Shown here piece by piece: positions 35,134 through 44,051 of a DNA stretch of 64,000 nt. The DNA lies in contig JAESIW010000210.1 of the NCBI GenBank assembly GCA_016802295.1, positions 913,501-977,500 of the forward strand, in the 5' to 3' direction. Made by a program: the position numbers and the translations under genes. The notes beneath the pieces are model-generated. The model was not told the DNA's origin. It searched no databases and was given only the letters and a program-made list of their open reading frames with translations. How positions within the stretch are numbered: position 1 is the stretch's first letter; every line of letters begins with the position of its first letter. The DNA comes from Brachionus rotundiformis. Lineage: Eukaryota; Rotifera; Eurotatoria; Ploima; Brachionidae.

Positions 35134-36786
35134 ATGTCTGGTAAAGAAGTAAAATTTGGCACAGAAGCTAGAAATAAAATGTTAAAAGGCTTAGATGTGT
35201 TAGCCGATGCTGTTAAAGTAACCTTAGGGCCAAAAGGTAGAAACGTGGTAATTGAAAAATCTTACGGTGCCCCTAAAATTACTAAAGATGGTGTTTCGGT
35301 TGCTAAAGAAATTGAACTAGCCGATAAGTTTGAAAATATGGGTGCACAAATGGTTAAAGAAGTTGCATCTAGAAGTAACGACGAAGCGGGTGATGGCACC
35401 ACAACTGCCACAGTATTAGCCCAAAGCATAGTTAAAGAAGGCGTTAAAGCCGTTGCTGCAGGTATGAACCCTATGGATTTAAAACGTGGTATAGACCTAG
35501 CCGTAGAAACTGTTGTTGCAGATTTATCATCTAAAGCTAAAAAAGTTTCTACTAACGCAGAAATAGAGCAAATTGCCACAATTTCTGCTAATGGCGAAAA
35601 AGAAATTGGTAAAATGATTGCCCAAGCTATGGAAAAAGTTGGTAACGATGGCGTAATTACCGTAGAAGACGCCAAAGGTGTAAGTAGCGAGTTAGAAGTA
35701 GTAGAAGGTATGCAGTTTGATAGAGGCTATGTTTCGCCTTACTTTATTACCAAACCAGAAAAAATGATTTGTGAGTTTGATAATCCGTTAGTATTAATTT
35801 ACGAAACTAAAATTAGTAGCTTACAACCATTATTACCAGTTTTAGAAGCAGTGGTGCAATCTAGCAAACCATTAGTTATTATTGCAGAAGAAATTGAAGG
35901 CGAAGCTTTAGCTGCCCTTGTAGTTAACAAATTACGTGGTGGTTTAAAAGTAGTTGCTGTTAAAGCCCCAGGCTTTGGCGACAGAAGAAAAGCTATGTTG
36001 CAAGATATTGCTATTTTAACTGGCGGGCAGGTAATTTCGGAAGAAGTTGGCTTAAAACTAGAAAACGTTAATGTAGATATGTTAGGTACTGCTAAACGTG
36101 TTATTATTACTAAAGACGAAACCACTATTGTAGAAGGTGCTGGTAGTAAAAATGATATTAAAGAAAGAGTAGACCAAATTAAAAACGAAATTACTTTAAC
36201 TACATCAGACTACGATAAAGAAAAACTACAAGAGCGTTTAGGTAAATTATCTGGCGGTGTTGCTGTAATTAGAGTAGGCGGTGTAACCGAAGTAGAAGTT
36301 AAAGAACGCAGAGACAGAGTAGACGACGCTTTACACGCTACCAGAGCCGCTGTTGCCGAAGGTATAATTGCAGGCGGTGGAGTTTCTTTATTGTATACTA
36401 AAAACTCGTTAAATAATTTAAAGCCAGTTAACAGAGACCAAGAAGTTGGTGTAGAGATTATTAAAAAAGCATTAGAAGCCCCAATTAGACAAATTGTAAC
36501 TAATGCAGGCGAAGATGCTTCTATTGTGGTTGGTAAACTACTAGAGCAAACAGACCATAATTTTGGTTACAATGCATCTACACACCAATATGGCGATATG
36601 ATTAAAGCCGGTATTTTAGACCCATTAAAAGTAGCTAGAGTTGCATTACAAGGTGCGGCTTCGGTTGCAGGATTAATGATTACTACCGAAGCTATGATTG
36701 CCGAAATTCCTGAAGAAAAACCTGCTGCTCCGGATATGTCTGGAATGGGTGGCATGGGCGGAATGGGTGGCATGGGTGGTTTTTAA
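35134..36786 (+). CDS. groEL: Chaperonin GroEL
   Basis: GroEL is the 14-mer folding chamber. The 550-residue protein has TLGPKGRNVVIEKSYGAP near 30-47, the nucleotide-binding GDGTTTATVLAQ near 86-97, the conserved VGGVTEVEVKERRDRVDDALHATRAAVAEGI region (about 390-420) and the classic C-terminal GGM repeats ending GGF. AGGAG precedes the ATG. Codon usage is markedly cleaner than in neighbours, as expected for a highly expressed gene. A strong terminator follows. Confidence 0.99.
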   Translation: MSGKEVKFGTEARNKMLKGLDVLADAVKVTLGPKGRNVVIEKSYGAPKITKDGVSVAKEIELADKFENMGAQMVKEVASRSNDEAGDGTTTATVLAQSIVKEGVKAVAAGMNPMDLKRGIDLAVETVVADLSSKAKKVSTNAEIEQIATISANGEKEIGKMIAQAMEKVGNDGVITVEDAKGVSSELEVVEGMQFDRGYVSPYFITKPEKMICEFDNPLVLIYETKISSLQPLLPVLEAVVQSSKPLVIIAEEIEGEALAALVVNKLRGGLKVVAVKAPGFGDRRKAMLQDIAILTGGQVISEEVGLKLENVNVDMLGTAKRVIITKDETTIVEGAGSKNDIKERVDQIKNEITLTTSDYDKEKLQERLGKLSGGVAVIRVGGVTEVEVKERRDRVDDALHATRAAVAEGIIAGGGVSLLYTKNSLNNLKPVNRDQEVGVEIIKKALEAPIRQIVTNAGEDASIVVGKLLEQTDHNFGYNASTHQYGDMIKAGILDPLKVARVALQGAASVAGLMITTEAMIAEIPEEKPAAPDMSGMGGMGGMGGMGGF

Positions 36787-36817
36787 TACCTAAACACTAA
36801 GCTTTTGCTTATACAAC

Positions 36818-36849
36818 AAAAAACCCTATAAATTATTATAGGGTTTTTT
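36818..36849. terminator. Bidirectional intrinsic terminator between groEL and pfkA
   Basis: AAAAAACCCTATA (36818-36830) pairs with TATAGGGTTTTTT (36837-36849) around a 6-base loop. T-runs on both strands allow it to end groESL and the convergent pfkA message. Confidence 0.92.
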
Positions 36850-36886
36850 TATGGGTTTGTGTTTTTTATATAATTAATGTGTTAAT

Positions 36887-37969
36887 TTATATAGTATCAT
36901 CGCCTAAGCAAATACCTAAGCCACGTGCGGTTTTAATGCCATCGCTGTCTTTTTCTACACGTACGGTAGTGTTAACTAATTTTTCTAAGTCTATATCTAT
37001 AACTTTATTATCTAACCAACCAACTACTTTACGGGTTTCTCCTTTGTTTAATAGGTTTACAGCGTGTACTCCAAAGCTAGAACCTAGTATTCTGTCAAAC
37101 GCTACGGGCGAACCACCACGTTGAATATGTCCTAGTATGTTGGCTCTGGTATCTATACCGGTAGCTTCTTGTAATTTTAATGCTAGCATATTACCAACAC
37201 CACCGTATTTTTTGTTTTCTATGCCGGCACTAAAAACTTGGTCTCCAGATTTGGACATTGCGGCTTCAGAAGTTACTACTATAGCGTATTTTTTATAGTC
37301 GTAGGCTTGTTTAACGGCTTTTACAACTGTATTAAAATCGTATGGAATTTCTGGCATTAAAATTACATCGGCACCGCCGGCAATACCAGAAGACAATGCA
37401 ATATGCCCTACGTCTCTGCCCATAACTTCGGCTACCATAATACGTTGGTGCGAATATGCGGTATCGTGTAGTTTTTCTATACTGTCTACTGCGGTTTGTA
37501 CTGCAGTTATATAACCAATAGGAAACTCGGTAAAAGGTACGTCGTTATCTATAGTTTTTGGTATACCTATAAATTTAATGTTACCTAAAGCGGTTAGCTT
37601 TTCTATTATACGCATACTGCCGTCGCCACCAATGGCTATCATGGCGTCTATACCTAATTCTTTATAACCGTTTACTATTTCCATAGATCTATCTTTAAAA
37701 GTACCATCTGGCATTGGGTATTTAAAAGGGTCGCCTTTATTTACTGTGCGTAGTATGGTTCCGCCACTTTTAAGTAAATCGTAACCAGTGTTAGAATGAT
37801 CTAGCTTAATGTAATTTAAAGGGCGGTTTAGCAAGCCAACCGTTCCTTCTATAATTCCGTAAACTTCCCAGTTTAATTGTAATGCACGCTTTACTATCCC
37901 TCTAATAGCAGAGTTTAGTCCAGAGCAATCGCCACCGCTTGTTAAAACGGCAATTTTTTTTATAGTCAT
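36887..37969 (-). CDS. pfkA: 6-phosphofructokinase
   Basis: Phosphorylates fructose-6-phosphate, the committed step of glycolysis. The 360-residue protein has LTSGGDCSGLNSAIRG (9-24), GGDGS at 114-118, PKTIDND at 137-143 and the IQRGGSP segment. The Gly in GGDGS (E. coli position 104) points to ATP as donor, while the Lys in PKTIDND (position 124) is the residue of PPi-linked and actinobacterial-type group III enzymes. An ATP-dependent group III enzyme is the best reading. AAGG precedes the start. Most intracellular Alphaproteobacteria lack this step; together with the mannitol PTS it suggests active glycolysis. Confidence 0.95.
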   Translation of the reverse strand: MTIKKIAVLTSGGDCSGLNSAIRGIVKRALQLNWEVYGIIEGTVGLLNRPLNYIKLDHSNTGYDLLKSGGTILRTVNKGDPFKYPMPDGTFKDRSMEIVNGYKELGIDAMIAIGGDGSMRIIEKLTALGNIKFIGIPKTIDNDVPFTEFPIGYITAVQTAVDSIEKLHDTAYSHQRIMVAEVMGRDVGHIALSSGIAGGADVILMPEIPYDFNTVVKAVKQAYDYKKYAIVVTSEAAMSKSGDQVFSAGIENKKYGGVGNMLALKLQEATGIDTRANILGHIQRGGSPVAFDRILGSSFGVHAVNLLNKGETRKVVGWLDNKVIDIDLEKLVNTTVRVEKDSDGIKTARGLGICLGDDTI

Positions 37970-38099
37970 AGCAACCTTAATTGTTTTGTTTAGTAAATAA
38001 ATTTTTGTACACTGCTATATTTTTATAACATTATATATATAATATAACTTTTTTTGCTCTTTGTAAATGTAAAATATTACTGTGTAGATACATTAAAGG

Positions 38100-38128
38100 T
38101 TGCTTTGTTGCTAGTTTTGTGTTATTAT
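38100..38128 (+). promoter_or_regulatory. Candidate sigma-70 promoter for rpsU
   Basis: TTGCTT (38100-38105) and TATTAT (38123-38128) are exactly 17 bases apart, about 50 bases before the rpsU start codon. The rest of the 207-bp pfkA-rpsU gap holds nothing recognisable. Confidence 0.5.
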
Positions 38129-38176
38129 AGGTTTAATATTATTTACTAATAACTTATACAATTGGAGTTGATGCTT

Positions 38177-38371
38177 GTGTGCACAGTTACTGTTAGAGAA
38201 AACAACGTAGATCAGTCTTTAAGAATTTTAAAAAAGAAATTACAAAGAGAAGGCTTGTTTAGAGAATTAAAAACTCGTACTGGGTTTGAAAAACCATCTA
38301 AAAAGAAAGCCCGTGAAAAATCTGAATCTATTAGAAGAACTTTAAAGTTAGCTAGAAGAAAAGCTTTATAG
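38177..38371 (+). CDS. rpsU: 30S ribosomal protein S21
   Basis: S21 acts late in 30S assembly and in initiation. The start is set at GTG 38177, giving a 64-residue protein beginning MCTVTVRENNVDQ, which aligns in length with alphaproteobacterial S21, and placing GGAG at 38164-38167 nine bases upstream. Earlier TTG and ATG codons (38162, 38171) overlap or crowd that site. The rest (LKKKLQREGLFRELK, KPSKKKAREKSES) is typical, and the C-terminus is Arg/Lys-rich. Stop is TAG. Confidence 0.95.
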   Translation: MCTVTVRENNVDQSLRILKKKLQREGLFRELKTRTGFEKPSKKKAREKSESIRRTLKLARRKAL

Positions 38372-38373
38372 TT

Positions 38374-39639
38374 TTATTCTGGTAAAGGTATTTCGGCTTT
38401 AGCTTGTTTTTGCCTTTGCTTTTTAAGTTTTTGAACTTTGCGATATATTAAAATTCCTAATAAAGTGCTTAGCAATAAACCACTTGTTAGGAATTTTGCT
38501 TTTATACTATATAAACCCATTGCATTGTATAGGTTTTCGGTTATAAAGGGCGAAACTATTTGCGATGCATACATAAAAAATGCAAAAAACAACATAATAT
38601 TAACCTTATTTACATTATTACTGTAATTTACCATTATAATAGATGTAGCCGTAGTTACACTACCATAACCCAAACCAAACAACACCGCACTAAAATACAC
38701 TAAATAAATATTAATAAAAGGTAACGAAACTATAAACAAAGCCAAGCAAATTAATGCTAGCTGTACTATACGCAATGTATATAAGTTAAAGTTTTTTAAA
38801 AACATTAAAACTAAATTTGCTATTAAACCGCTTAACATTATTAGGCTTAAAGCTAAATTAATTTCAATATCGCCACCTATTTTATAATTGTTTATTAAAA
38901 AACCTAAATCACCAAAATAACTAAAGCCAATAATAGTGTTAATTATTAAAAATAATAAAGATAACCATATAACCGTGCCAAACTTTTTAGTAGATTTAGT
39001 TAAATCTTGCGGATTGTTAGTGGATATTAACTGGCTTTTATCGGTAATTTTGCCAAACATGGTGCGTTTTGTATTGGGTACAAAATAGTAAATTAATAAC
39101 ATTGGTACAAGGGCAACTAAGTAAATTAAAAAACCTAGTTTCCAGTAAATATCTATTAAAAAACCTAAAGATAAAAATACAAATATACCAAATAAATAAG
39201 TAATTAAGCCACTAGCTGCCAGTATTTGCCCGCGTTTTTTGCCATAAAAAAATTGCGATACCAATAGTGGAGTAAAAGGCACTACCATGCCAGAAGCCAC
39301 ACCTATTAGGCTTCTAAAAAATATTAACCAAGACCTATAACCAAGAGTGCTTAAAGCTAAACCGCTAATAACAAACAACAACATACCATATACTATTAAT
39401 TGTTTGTTGGTAAAAAATTTATTTAAAAATTTAGATGCCAATAAAAAAGGCAGTACAATAATAGAAGGTAACACTAAAAACATTTTAGAAAAAAATACAC
39501 TATTGTAATTAGTAGCAATGTGGTTTAACATAGGCACAGCGGCTAGCCCAGGCAATAGCGATGTAAAAGGTATGCTAAGTATGGCTATAGCAATTAAAAT
39601 GTGGTTAGGGCGTTTAAATTTTTTAACTTGGTTAGCCAT
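38374..39639 (-). CDS. Major facilitator superfamily transporter
   Basis: A 421-residue inner-membrane protein with about 12 hydrophobic segments split into two halves by a polar loop (about 195-220). The segment FRSLIGVASGMVVPFTPLLVSQFF and the KKRGQ loop after it are typical of MFS motifs A and C. It resembles drug/sugar antiporter-like MFS proteins, but the substrate cannot be inferred. The C-terminus is Lys/Gln-rich. It lies 20 bp after the S41 peptidase gene on the same strand and converges on rpsU with 2 bp between stops. Confidence 0.85.
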   Translation of the reverse strand: MANQVKKFKRPNHILIAIAILSIPFTSLLPGLAAVPMLNHIATNYNSVFFSKMFLVLPSIIVLPFLLASKFLNKFFTNKQLIVYGMLLFVISGLALSTLGYRSWLIFFRSLIGVASGMVVPFTPLLVSQFFYGKKRGQILAASGLITYLFGIFVFLSLGFLIDIYWKLGFLIYLVALVPMLLIYYFVPNTKRTMFGKITDKSQLISTNNPQDLTKSTKKFGTVIWLSLLFLIINTIIGFSYFGDLGFLINNYKIGGDIEINLALSLIMLSGLIANLVLMFLKNFNLYTLRIVQLALICLALFIVSLPFINIYLVYFSAVLFGLGYGSVTTATSIIMVNYSNNVNKVNIMLFFAFFMYASQIVSPFITENLYNAMGLYSIKAKFLTSGLLLSTLLGILIYRKVQKLKKQRQKQAKAEIPLPE

Positions 39640-39659
39640 TGCAAAGCACTTATTGTAGA

Positions 39660-41249
39660 TTATTTATTATTTACTGCATTATAAAATGTATTTATATTTT
39701 TGTAATCTAAATATAGCATAGCACAACCTAAAATGCTATCTTTGTTATATTCAGGGCACATTTTTTGGTTAATAACCGCTTGTGGCTTACGATTAATTGC
39801 ATTTACTTTTTTTACAGGCAAAGCGTTTTTATAACTACTTTCTCTAAATTCTTTTTTTCTAAGTTGGGCTATTTTATCTTTGCTTACCAGTTGGTTGCCG
39901 TTAAAGTATTGTGGCGGTAAAATATTAATATCTGGGGCTATACCTTCGCCTTGAAAAGTAACGTTAAACGGAGCATAAAACAACTGTGTGGTAATATTAA
40001 AAATAGAGTTATTAGAAAGTGTTCTGCTAATTTGTACACTCCATTTACCAAAGCTGTAATCTCCCATTAAAATTGCACGATTATTTAACGCTATACTGGC
40101 AGAAATTAGTTCAGAAGCCGAGGCCGATTGATTATCTATAAGCATTACAATGGGTATGTTGCTATCTAGGTAAGTACGTTTAAACGAGTAAAAACTATCG
40201 CTATTGCTTGGGTCTCTACCTTTAACCGAAACTATTTCTTCGCCAGATAATATGGTATCTGCAACCGCTAAGGCTTGTTTTAACAAACCACCGGGGTTGC
40301 CACGTAAGTCTATAATTAAGCCTTGTAAATTATTAAAATTAAAGCGGTCTAACGCTGTAGTAAATAACGAATATGTGTCTTGGTTAAAGCTACTTATATT
40401 AATATAAGCGTATTTATTTTTAATTATTTTATGTTCTACCGATGGTATGTAATAGTCGCCACGTTGGGTTTTAATTTCTAACGTATCTAAGCCTCCGTTT
40501 TTACGTGGGCGTTTAATGGTTAGTTTAACGTAAGTGTCTTTTTCGCCTTTTATAGAGTCTACTATTTTTGTTAGGTTTTTGTAGTCTTTGCCTAAGTCTA
40601 CTCGCACATCATCTACAAAGTATATGCGGTCTTTAGCTTGTAGGCCTGCACGTTCGGCACCAGATTTAGCAAATACTTTTTTTATTTCTAGGTAGTTGCC
40701 TTCTTGTACCGATAAAAATGAAATACCAATGCCTTTGTAGTTACCAGTTAAGCGGTTTTTAAAACTATCGGCAGATTTAGGCGACAACCAAGCCGTATGG
40801 GCATCTACCGAATTAAGCATTACCGCCATTAGTACTTCCATGGTTTGGCTGGCAGTAATATTTTGTAAATCTTGGTTATTAGGTAGGCTACTATTGTTGG
40901 TGGCGTCTTGTATTATTTCGGTATGCTCTGGGTTTAGGTTAGCATCTTTTTGCTGTTTGGCTTTGGTTATGGTGTTTAAAATTTCGTAGCCCGATTTAAA
41001 AAATTTTTCTTTAAAATCATCATCTGTAGGGTTTACGTAGGCATCTAACAACAAAAAGTAGGCTTCGGTAAATATTGCTTCTTGTTGGGTAGTGTTTTCT
41101 GGGGCTACTGTGTTACGGTATTGTTGTAAAAAATTGTTAAGTTGGGTATCGTATCTAGCATTAGATGTTACCCCCTGAAAAGCCGTGGTTAACAGCAAGG
41201 CAATAATAATAAAAACAGTGTTTGTAATAATTTTAAAATGTTTTTTCAC
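39660..41249 (-). CDS. S41 family C-terminal processing peptidase
   Basis: A 529-residue periplasmic serine protease of the CtpA/Prc type. A signal peptide or anchor spans 5-24, a PDZ domain about 170-255, and the S41 catalytic domain about 275-430 with LIIDLRGNPGG, the nucleophile Ser377 in SASASE and the general base Lys402 in GDYSFGKWSVQ. Most relatives have GKGSVQ, so the Gly-to-Trp change beside the lysine is odd. The C-terminal 80 residues are basic. Likely roles are processing of envelope proteins or peptidoglycan hydrolases. Start is GTG. Confidence 0.93.
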   Translation of the reverse strand: MKKHFKIITNTVFIIIALLLTTAFQGVTSNARYDTQLNNFLQQYRNTVAPENTTQQEAIFTEAYFLLLDAYVNPTDDDFKEKFFKSGYEILNTITKAKQQKDANLNPEHTEIIQDATNNSSLPNNQDLQNITASQTMEVLMAVMLNSVDAHTAWLSPKSADSFKNRLTGNYKGIGISFLSVQEGNYLEIKKVFAKSGAERAGLQAKDRIYFVDDVRVDLGKDYKNLTKIVDSIKGEKDTYVKLTIKRPRKNGGLDTLEIKTQRGDYYIPSVEHKIIKNKYAYINISSFNQDTYSLFTTALDRFNFNNLQGLIIDLRGNPGGLLKQALAVADTILSGEEIVSVKGRDPSNSDSFYSFKRTYLDSNIPIVMLIDNQSASASELISASIALNNRAILMGDYSFGKWSVQISRTLSNNSIFNITTQLFYAPFNVTFQGEGIAPDINILPPQYFNGNQLVSKDKIAQLRKKEFRESSYKNALPVKKVNAINRKPQAVINQKMCPEYNKDSILGCAMLYLDYKNINTFYNAVNNK

Positions 41250-41343
41250 AGTAAACTACCTAGTTTTGTAATTTTTAATTTTTAGCAGATTATACAATTA
41301 TAATAAATTATATAATACAAATATTAATTATAGGTATAAAATT

Positions 41344-41943
41344 TTATGGATACAGATATTCTAGCGTCCATTCATCGCCTTGTTTGGTAAAGGCTTCACG
41401 CTTGTGTAGTCTAAATGGTTTTTCTTGCCAAAACTCTATGTAGTGTGGATTGATGCAAAAACCGCCCCAGTGTTCTGGGTAAGGCACATTGGTTTTAAAT
41501 TTAGCGGTATATTTTATAACTTGTTTGTGTAAATCGCCAGAATTTTCCATAGCACTAGATTGCTTAGACGCCCAAGCACCAATTTTACTAAGGTAGGGTC
41601 TGGAGTTAAAGTATTGCTGGCTAGTGGCGGTATCTACGGCGGTTGCTGTACCTAAAATGCGTATTTGTTGGCTTAATATTGGCCAGTAAAATAACATTGC
41701 AACATTACTATTGTGCTTTATTGCATTACCTTTTGCCGAATTATAATTAGTAAAAAATACAAAACCATTGGTATTAAAACTTTTTAGCAATACGGTTCTG
41801 CTAGTTGGTTGGTTGTTGTAAACCGTGCTAAGGCTAAATGCGTTAAAGTCTGGTATTTTGTGCTTATTATAACTTTGCTGTGCTTGGTTATACCATTTGC
41901 TAAAAGTATTTATAAGGGTAGCAGTGGTATAGGTTTTAACCAT
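41344..41943 (-). CDS. pdxH: Pyridoxamine 5'-phosphate oxidase
   Basis: PdxH is an FMN enzyme that makes pyridoxal 5'-phosphate from the pyridoxine or pyridoxamine phosphate forms. The 199-residue protein has the PTSRTVLLKSFNTNGFVFFTNYNSAKG segment (about 51-77), the AMLFYWPILSQQIRILGTA strand (about 83-101) and the C-terminal PEHWGGFCINPHYIEFWQ ... RLHKREAF block with the substrate-binding residues. With PLP salvage probably starting from host vitamers, no other pdx genes are visible here. Confidence 0.96.
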   Translation of the reverse strand: MVKTYTTATLINTFSKWYNQAQQSYNKHKIPDFNAFSLSTVYNNQPTSRTVLLKSFNTNGFVFFTNYNSAKGNAIKHNSNVAMLFYWPILSQQIRILGTATAVDTATSQQYFNSRPYLSKIGAWASKQSSAMENSGDLHKQVIKYTAKFKTNVPYPEHWGGFCINPHYIEFWQEKPFRLHKREAFTKQGDEWTLEYLYP

Positions 41944-41972
41944 TTTAAGCTCTGTTGTTTTTAATAAGTAAG

Positions 41973-42797
41973 TTATATTTTTACATTGTTAATAATAATG
42001 CTGGCTAAGGCTTCGTCTAAGCTATCAGCAAACTTATCGGTATCTACATCTTTAAATACTATGCTATAGTCTTTTTCGTTAGTATGTAGGCTAATTTCTA
42101 AATCACCATTTTGTACCGAATAATCAAACATGCCTTTAACTTCGTTAGCAAAGTCTTGTAAATCTAACTTATCTGCTTGTAAGTTGTAGCCCCAAATTTC
42201 TAGTTTATCGGTATTTTTAAAGCTATCTTTTATTACTTTGTATAAATCGCCGGCAGAATTATCTTGTATTTTATTAATTTGAATAGGCAAATTTTCTTCG
42301 GTAGCTTGTGGTAAAAAGTTTAGGCTATCGTCTTCTTCTATAGTAAAGCTGTTGTTAGATAAATAACTTAAATAATCGCTATTATTAACTGCATTTAGAT
42401 TTTGCTGGTTATTGCTTGTATTTTTTTGCTCTATATTTTCTATAGAAGACTGCAGTTTGTTGTCTAAATTGTTGGTGTTAATGGTGTTGGGGTTAATGTT
42501 TAGCTCTGCTAAATTAACCGTATCGCCATCTGGGGTAACCATGCTTACGTCTATAAATCTATCTTCTGCCCCGTTGCCTTTAATACTTAGTAAAGATATT
42601 AAATTTAACACGCTTTGATCTTGCGATGTGCTTACTAAAAGGGCTTTTTCGGTGTTGTTCCAAGTGTAATTAAGGTTACTATTAACTGTTAGTTCATCGC
42701 CAATGTGGTAGCCGTCTTTTATGCAAAAAACCACAGTATTGTTGTGGTTTGCAGTGTTGTTTAGATGTGCAGAATAGTTAATTTTTTTTGCATTCAT
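41973..42797 (-). CDS. Acidic protein with a type I secretion-like C-terminus, unrecognised
   Basis: A 274-residue, acidic, Asn/Asp/Leu-rich protein without a signal peptide. The middle (about 105-150) is Asn/Gln low complexity. The C-terminal 90 residues read DKLEIWGYNLQADKLDLQDF ... GDLEISL ... IVFKDVDTDKF ... LASIIINNVKI. This D-K-L-D-L pattern followed by a short strand-rich tail is the layout of C-terminal type I secretion target domains in RTX/VCBS proteins. No glycine-rich calcium repeats are present, and no transporter adjoins. If the tail works, this is a secreted protein; function is unknown. Confidence 0.6.
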   Translation of the reverse strand: MNAKKINYSAHLNNTANHNNTVVFCIKDGYHIGDELTVNSNLNYTWNNTEKALLVSTSQDQSVLNLISLLSIKGNGAEDRFIDVSMVTPDGDTVNLAELNINPNTINTNNLDNKLQSSIENIEQKNTSNNQQNLNAVNNSDYLSYLSNNSFTIEEDDSLNFLPQATEENLPIQINKIQDNSAGDLYKVIKDSFKNTDKLEIWGYNLQADKLDLQDFANEVKGMFDYSVQNGDLEISLHTNEKDYSIVFKDVDTDKFADSLDEALASIIINNVKI

Positions 42798-42940
42798 TTT
42801 ATATAATTACCAAGCAATTTAAAATTTATTAATAGATTTACTATAAAAATAGTATTATAATATGCATATTAAGTAAATAAATATTGCAATTGTTAATATT
42901 TTATTGCTTAATTTAAACTTAAAAATTATTAAGGTATTGT

Positions 42941-43744
42941 ATGACTAAACTAATGCAAGGTAAAAAAGGCATAATTATGGGTGTAACTAACGAATATTCC
43001 ATAGCCTACGAAATAGCCAAAAACTTAGCCAACAATGGTGCAGAGCTTGCTTTTAGCTTTCCTAACGAAAAAGTTGAAAAAAGAGTAGTACCCATAGGGC
43101 AACAACTTGGTAGTAGTACATTTTTAAAGTGCGATGTTACCAATAGCCAAGATATAGAAAACGTGTTTTTAGAGCTAGAAAAAAAATGGGGCAAAATAGA
43201 TTTTGTAGTACATTCTATTGCTTTTGCCGATAAAAACGAACTACAAGGCAGATATGTAGATACATCTTTAGCTAATTTTTTAAATACTATGCATGTATCT
43301 TGTTTTTCGTTTACCGAAATTATGAAACACGCCGGCAAAATTTTAAATGCAGGTGGCAGTGCGGTTACTTTAACTTACTACGGAGCCCAAAAAATATTGC
43401 CTAACTATAACGTTATGGGCGTAGCTAAAGCGGCATTAGAAGCATCGGTTAGATATTTAGCCGAAGACTTTGGTAAGCAAGGCGTGCGTGTAAATGCAAT
43501 TTCTGCAGGGCCAATAAAAACTTTGGCGGCCAGTGGAATTGGCGATTTTAACTATATTTTAAAATGGAACGCACAAAATTCGCCATTGCGTAGAACAGTA
43601 AGCCAAGAAGAAGTTGGTAAATCTGCATTGTATTTATTAAGCGATTTAGCCAGCGGAGTAACAGGCGAAGTGCATTTTGTAGACGCCGGTTATAACGTAG
43701 TAGGTATGAAAGCCGTAGACGCAGAAGACTTAGTAAAAAGCTAG
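42941..43744 (+). CDS. fabI: Enoyl-[acyl-carrier-protein] reductase (NADH)
   Basis: FabI performs the last step of each fatty-acid elongation cycle. The 267-residue short-chain dehydrogenase-fold enzyme begins GKKGIIMGVTNEYSIAYEIA (nucleotide-binding), and has the HSIAFAD motif near 91-97 and the catalytic Tyr147, Tyr156 and Lys163 in the TYYGAQ...PNYNVMGVAK block. The C-terminal SGVTGEVHFVDAGYN is standard. It is monocistronic, ended by a hairpin terminator, and has a TAG stop. Confidence 0.97.
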   Translation: MTKLMQGKKGIIMGVTNEYSIAYEIAKNLANNGAELAFSFPNEKVEKRVVPIGQQLGSSTFLKCDVTNSQDIENVFLELEKKWGKIDFVVHSIAFADKNELQGRYVDTSLANFLNTMHVSCFSFTEIMKHAGKILNAGGSAVTLTYYGAQKILPNYNVMGVAKAALEASVRYLAEDFGKQGVRVNAISAGPIKTLAASGIGDFNYILKWNAQNSPLRRTVSQEEVGKSALYLLSDLASGVTGEVHFVDAGYNVVGMKAVDAEDLVKS

Positions 43745-43770
43745 GCCTAACCACTATTTATACAACAAAT

Positions 43771-43822
43771 AACGCTATATTAACATATTAGTAAAATAAT
43801 ATTAAGTATAGCGTTTTTTTGT
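43771..43822 (+). terminator. Intrinsic terminator after fabI
   Basis: AACGCTATA (43771-43779) pairs with TATAGCGTT (43807-43815), and the inner A/T sequence can extend the stem. A run of seven T follows. Confidence 0.75.
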
Positions 43823-43832
43823 TTTTAGGTTT

Positions 43833-43958
43833 TTAATAAATGTTTTCTCTGTGCCACAATAATAAGCCACTATCTACTAATTGTTGATTTATTTTTTTAG
43901 CTAAAACATCTCTGGTTGCAAAAAAATTGTCAAAATATATAGTTGTTTTTTTTAAAAC
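43833..43958 (-). pseudogene. Possible gene remnant in the fabI-ruvC gap
   Basis: The 307-bp gap between fabI and ruvC holds a 42-codon minus-strand open stretch with codon use like the real genes. Its product contains FDNFFATRDVLAKKINQQL and LLLWHREN, more protein-like than random A/T-rich DNA, and ends in TAA. It has no start codon, because an in-frame TAA lies just upstream (43961-43959). It may be the 3' end of a decayed gene. I recognise no family. The remainder of the gap holds the fabI terminator and an A/T-rich stretch upstream of ruvC. Confidence 0.25.
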
Positions 43959-44051
43959 TTAGTTAACACAAATTATGTTAGTATAAATATTGGTTAAATA
44001 TTAAAAACAATTAAGTTTATAGCTTTTTAGCTAAATTAGAGTAACAACAAT

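Noticed and set aside
36735..36783. Short tandem repeat at the end of groEL
   Set aside because: It encodes the normal GGM tail of GroEL.
36887..37969. Calling the phosphofructokinase PPi-dependent
   Set aside because: The Lys in PKTIDND is compatible, but the Gly in GGDGS argues for ATP; PPi enzymes normally have Asp there.
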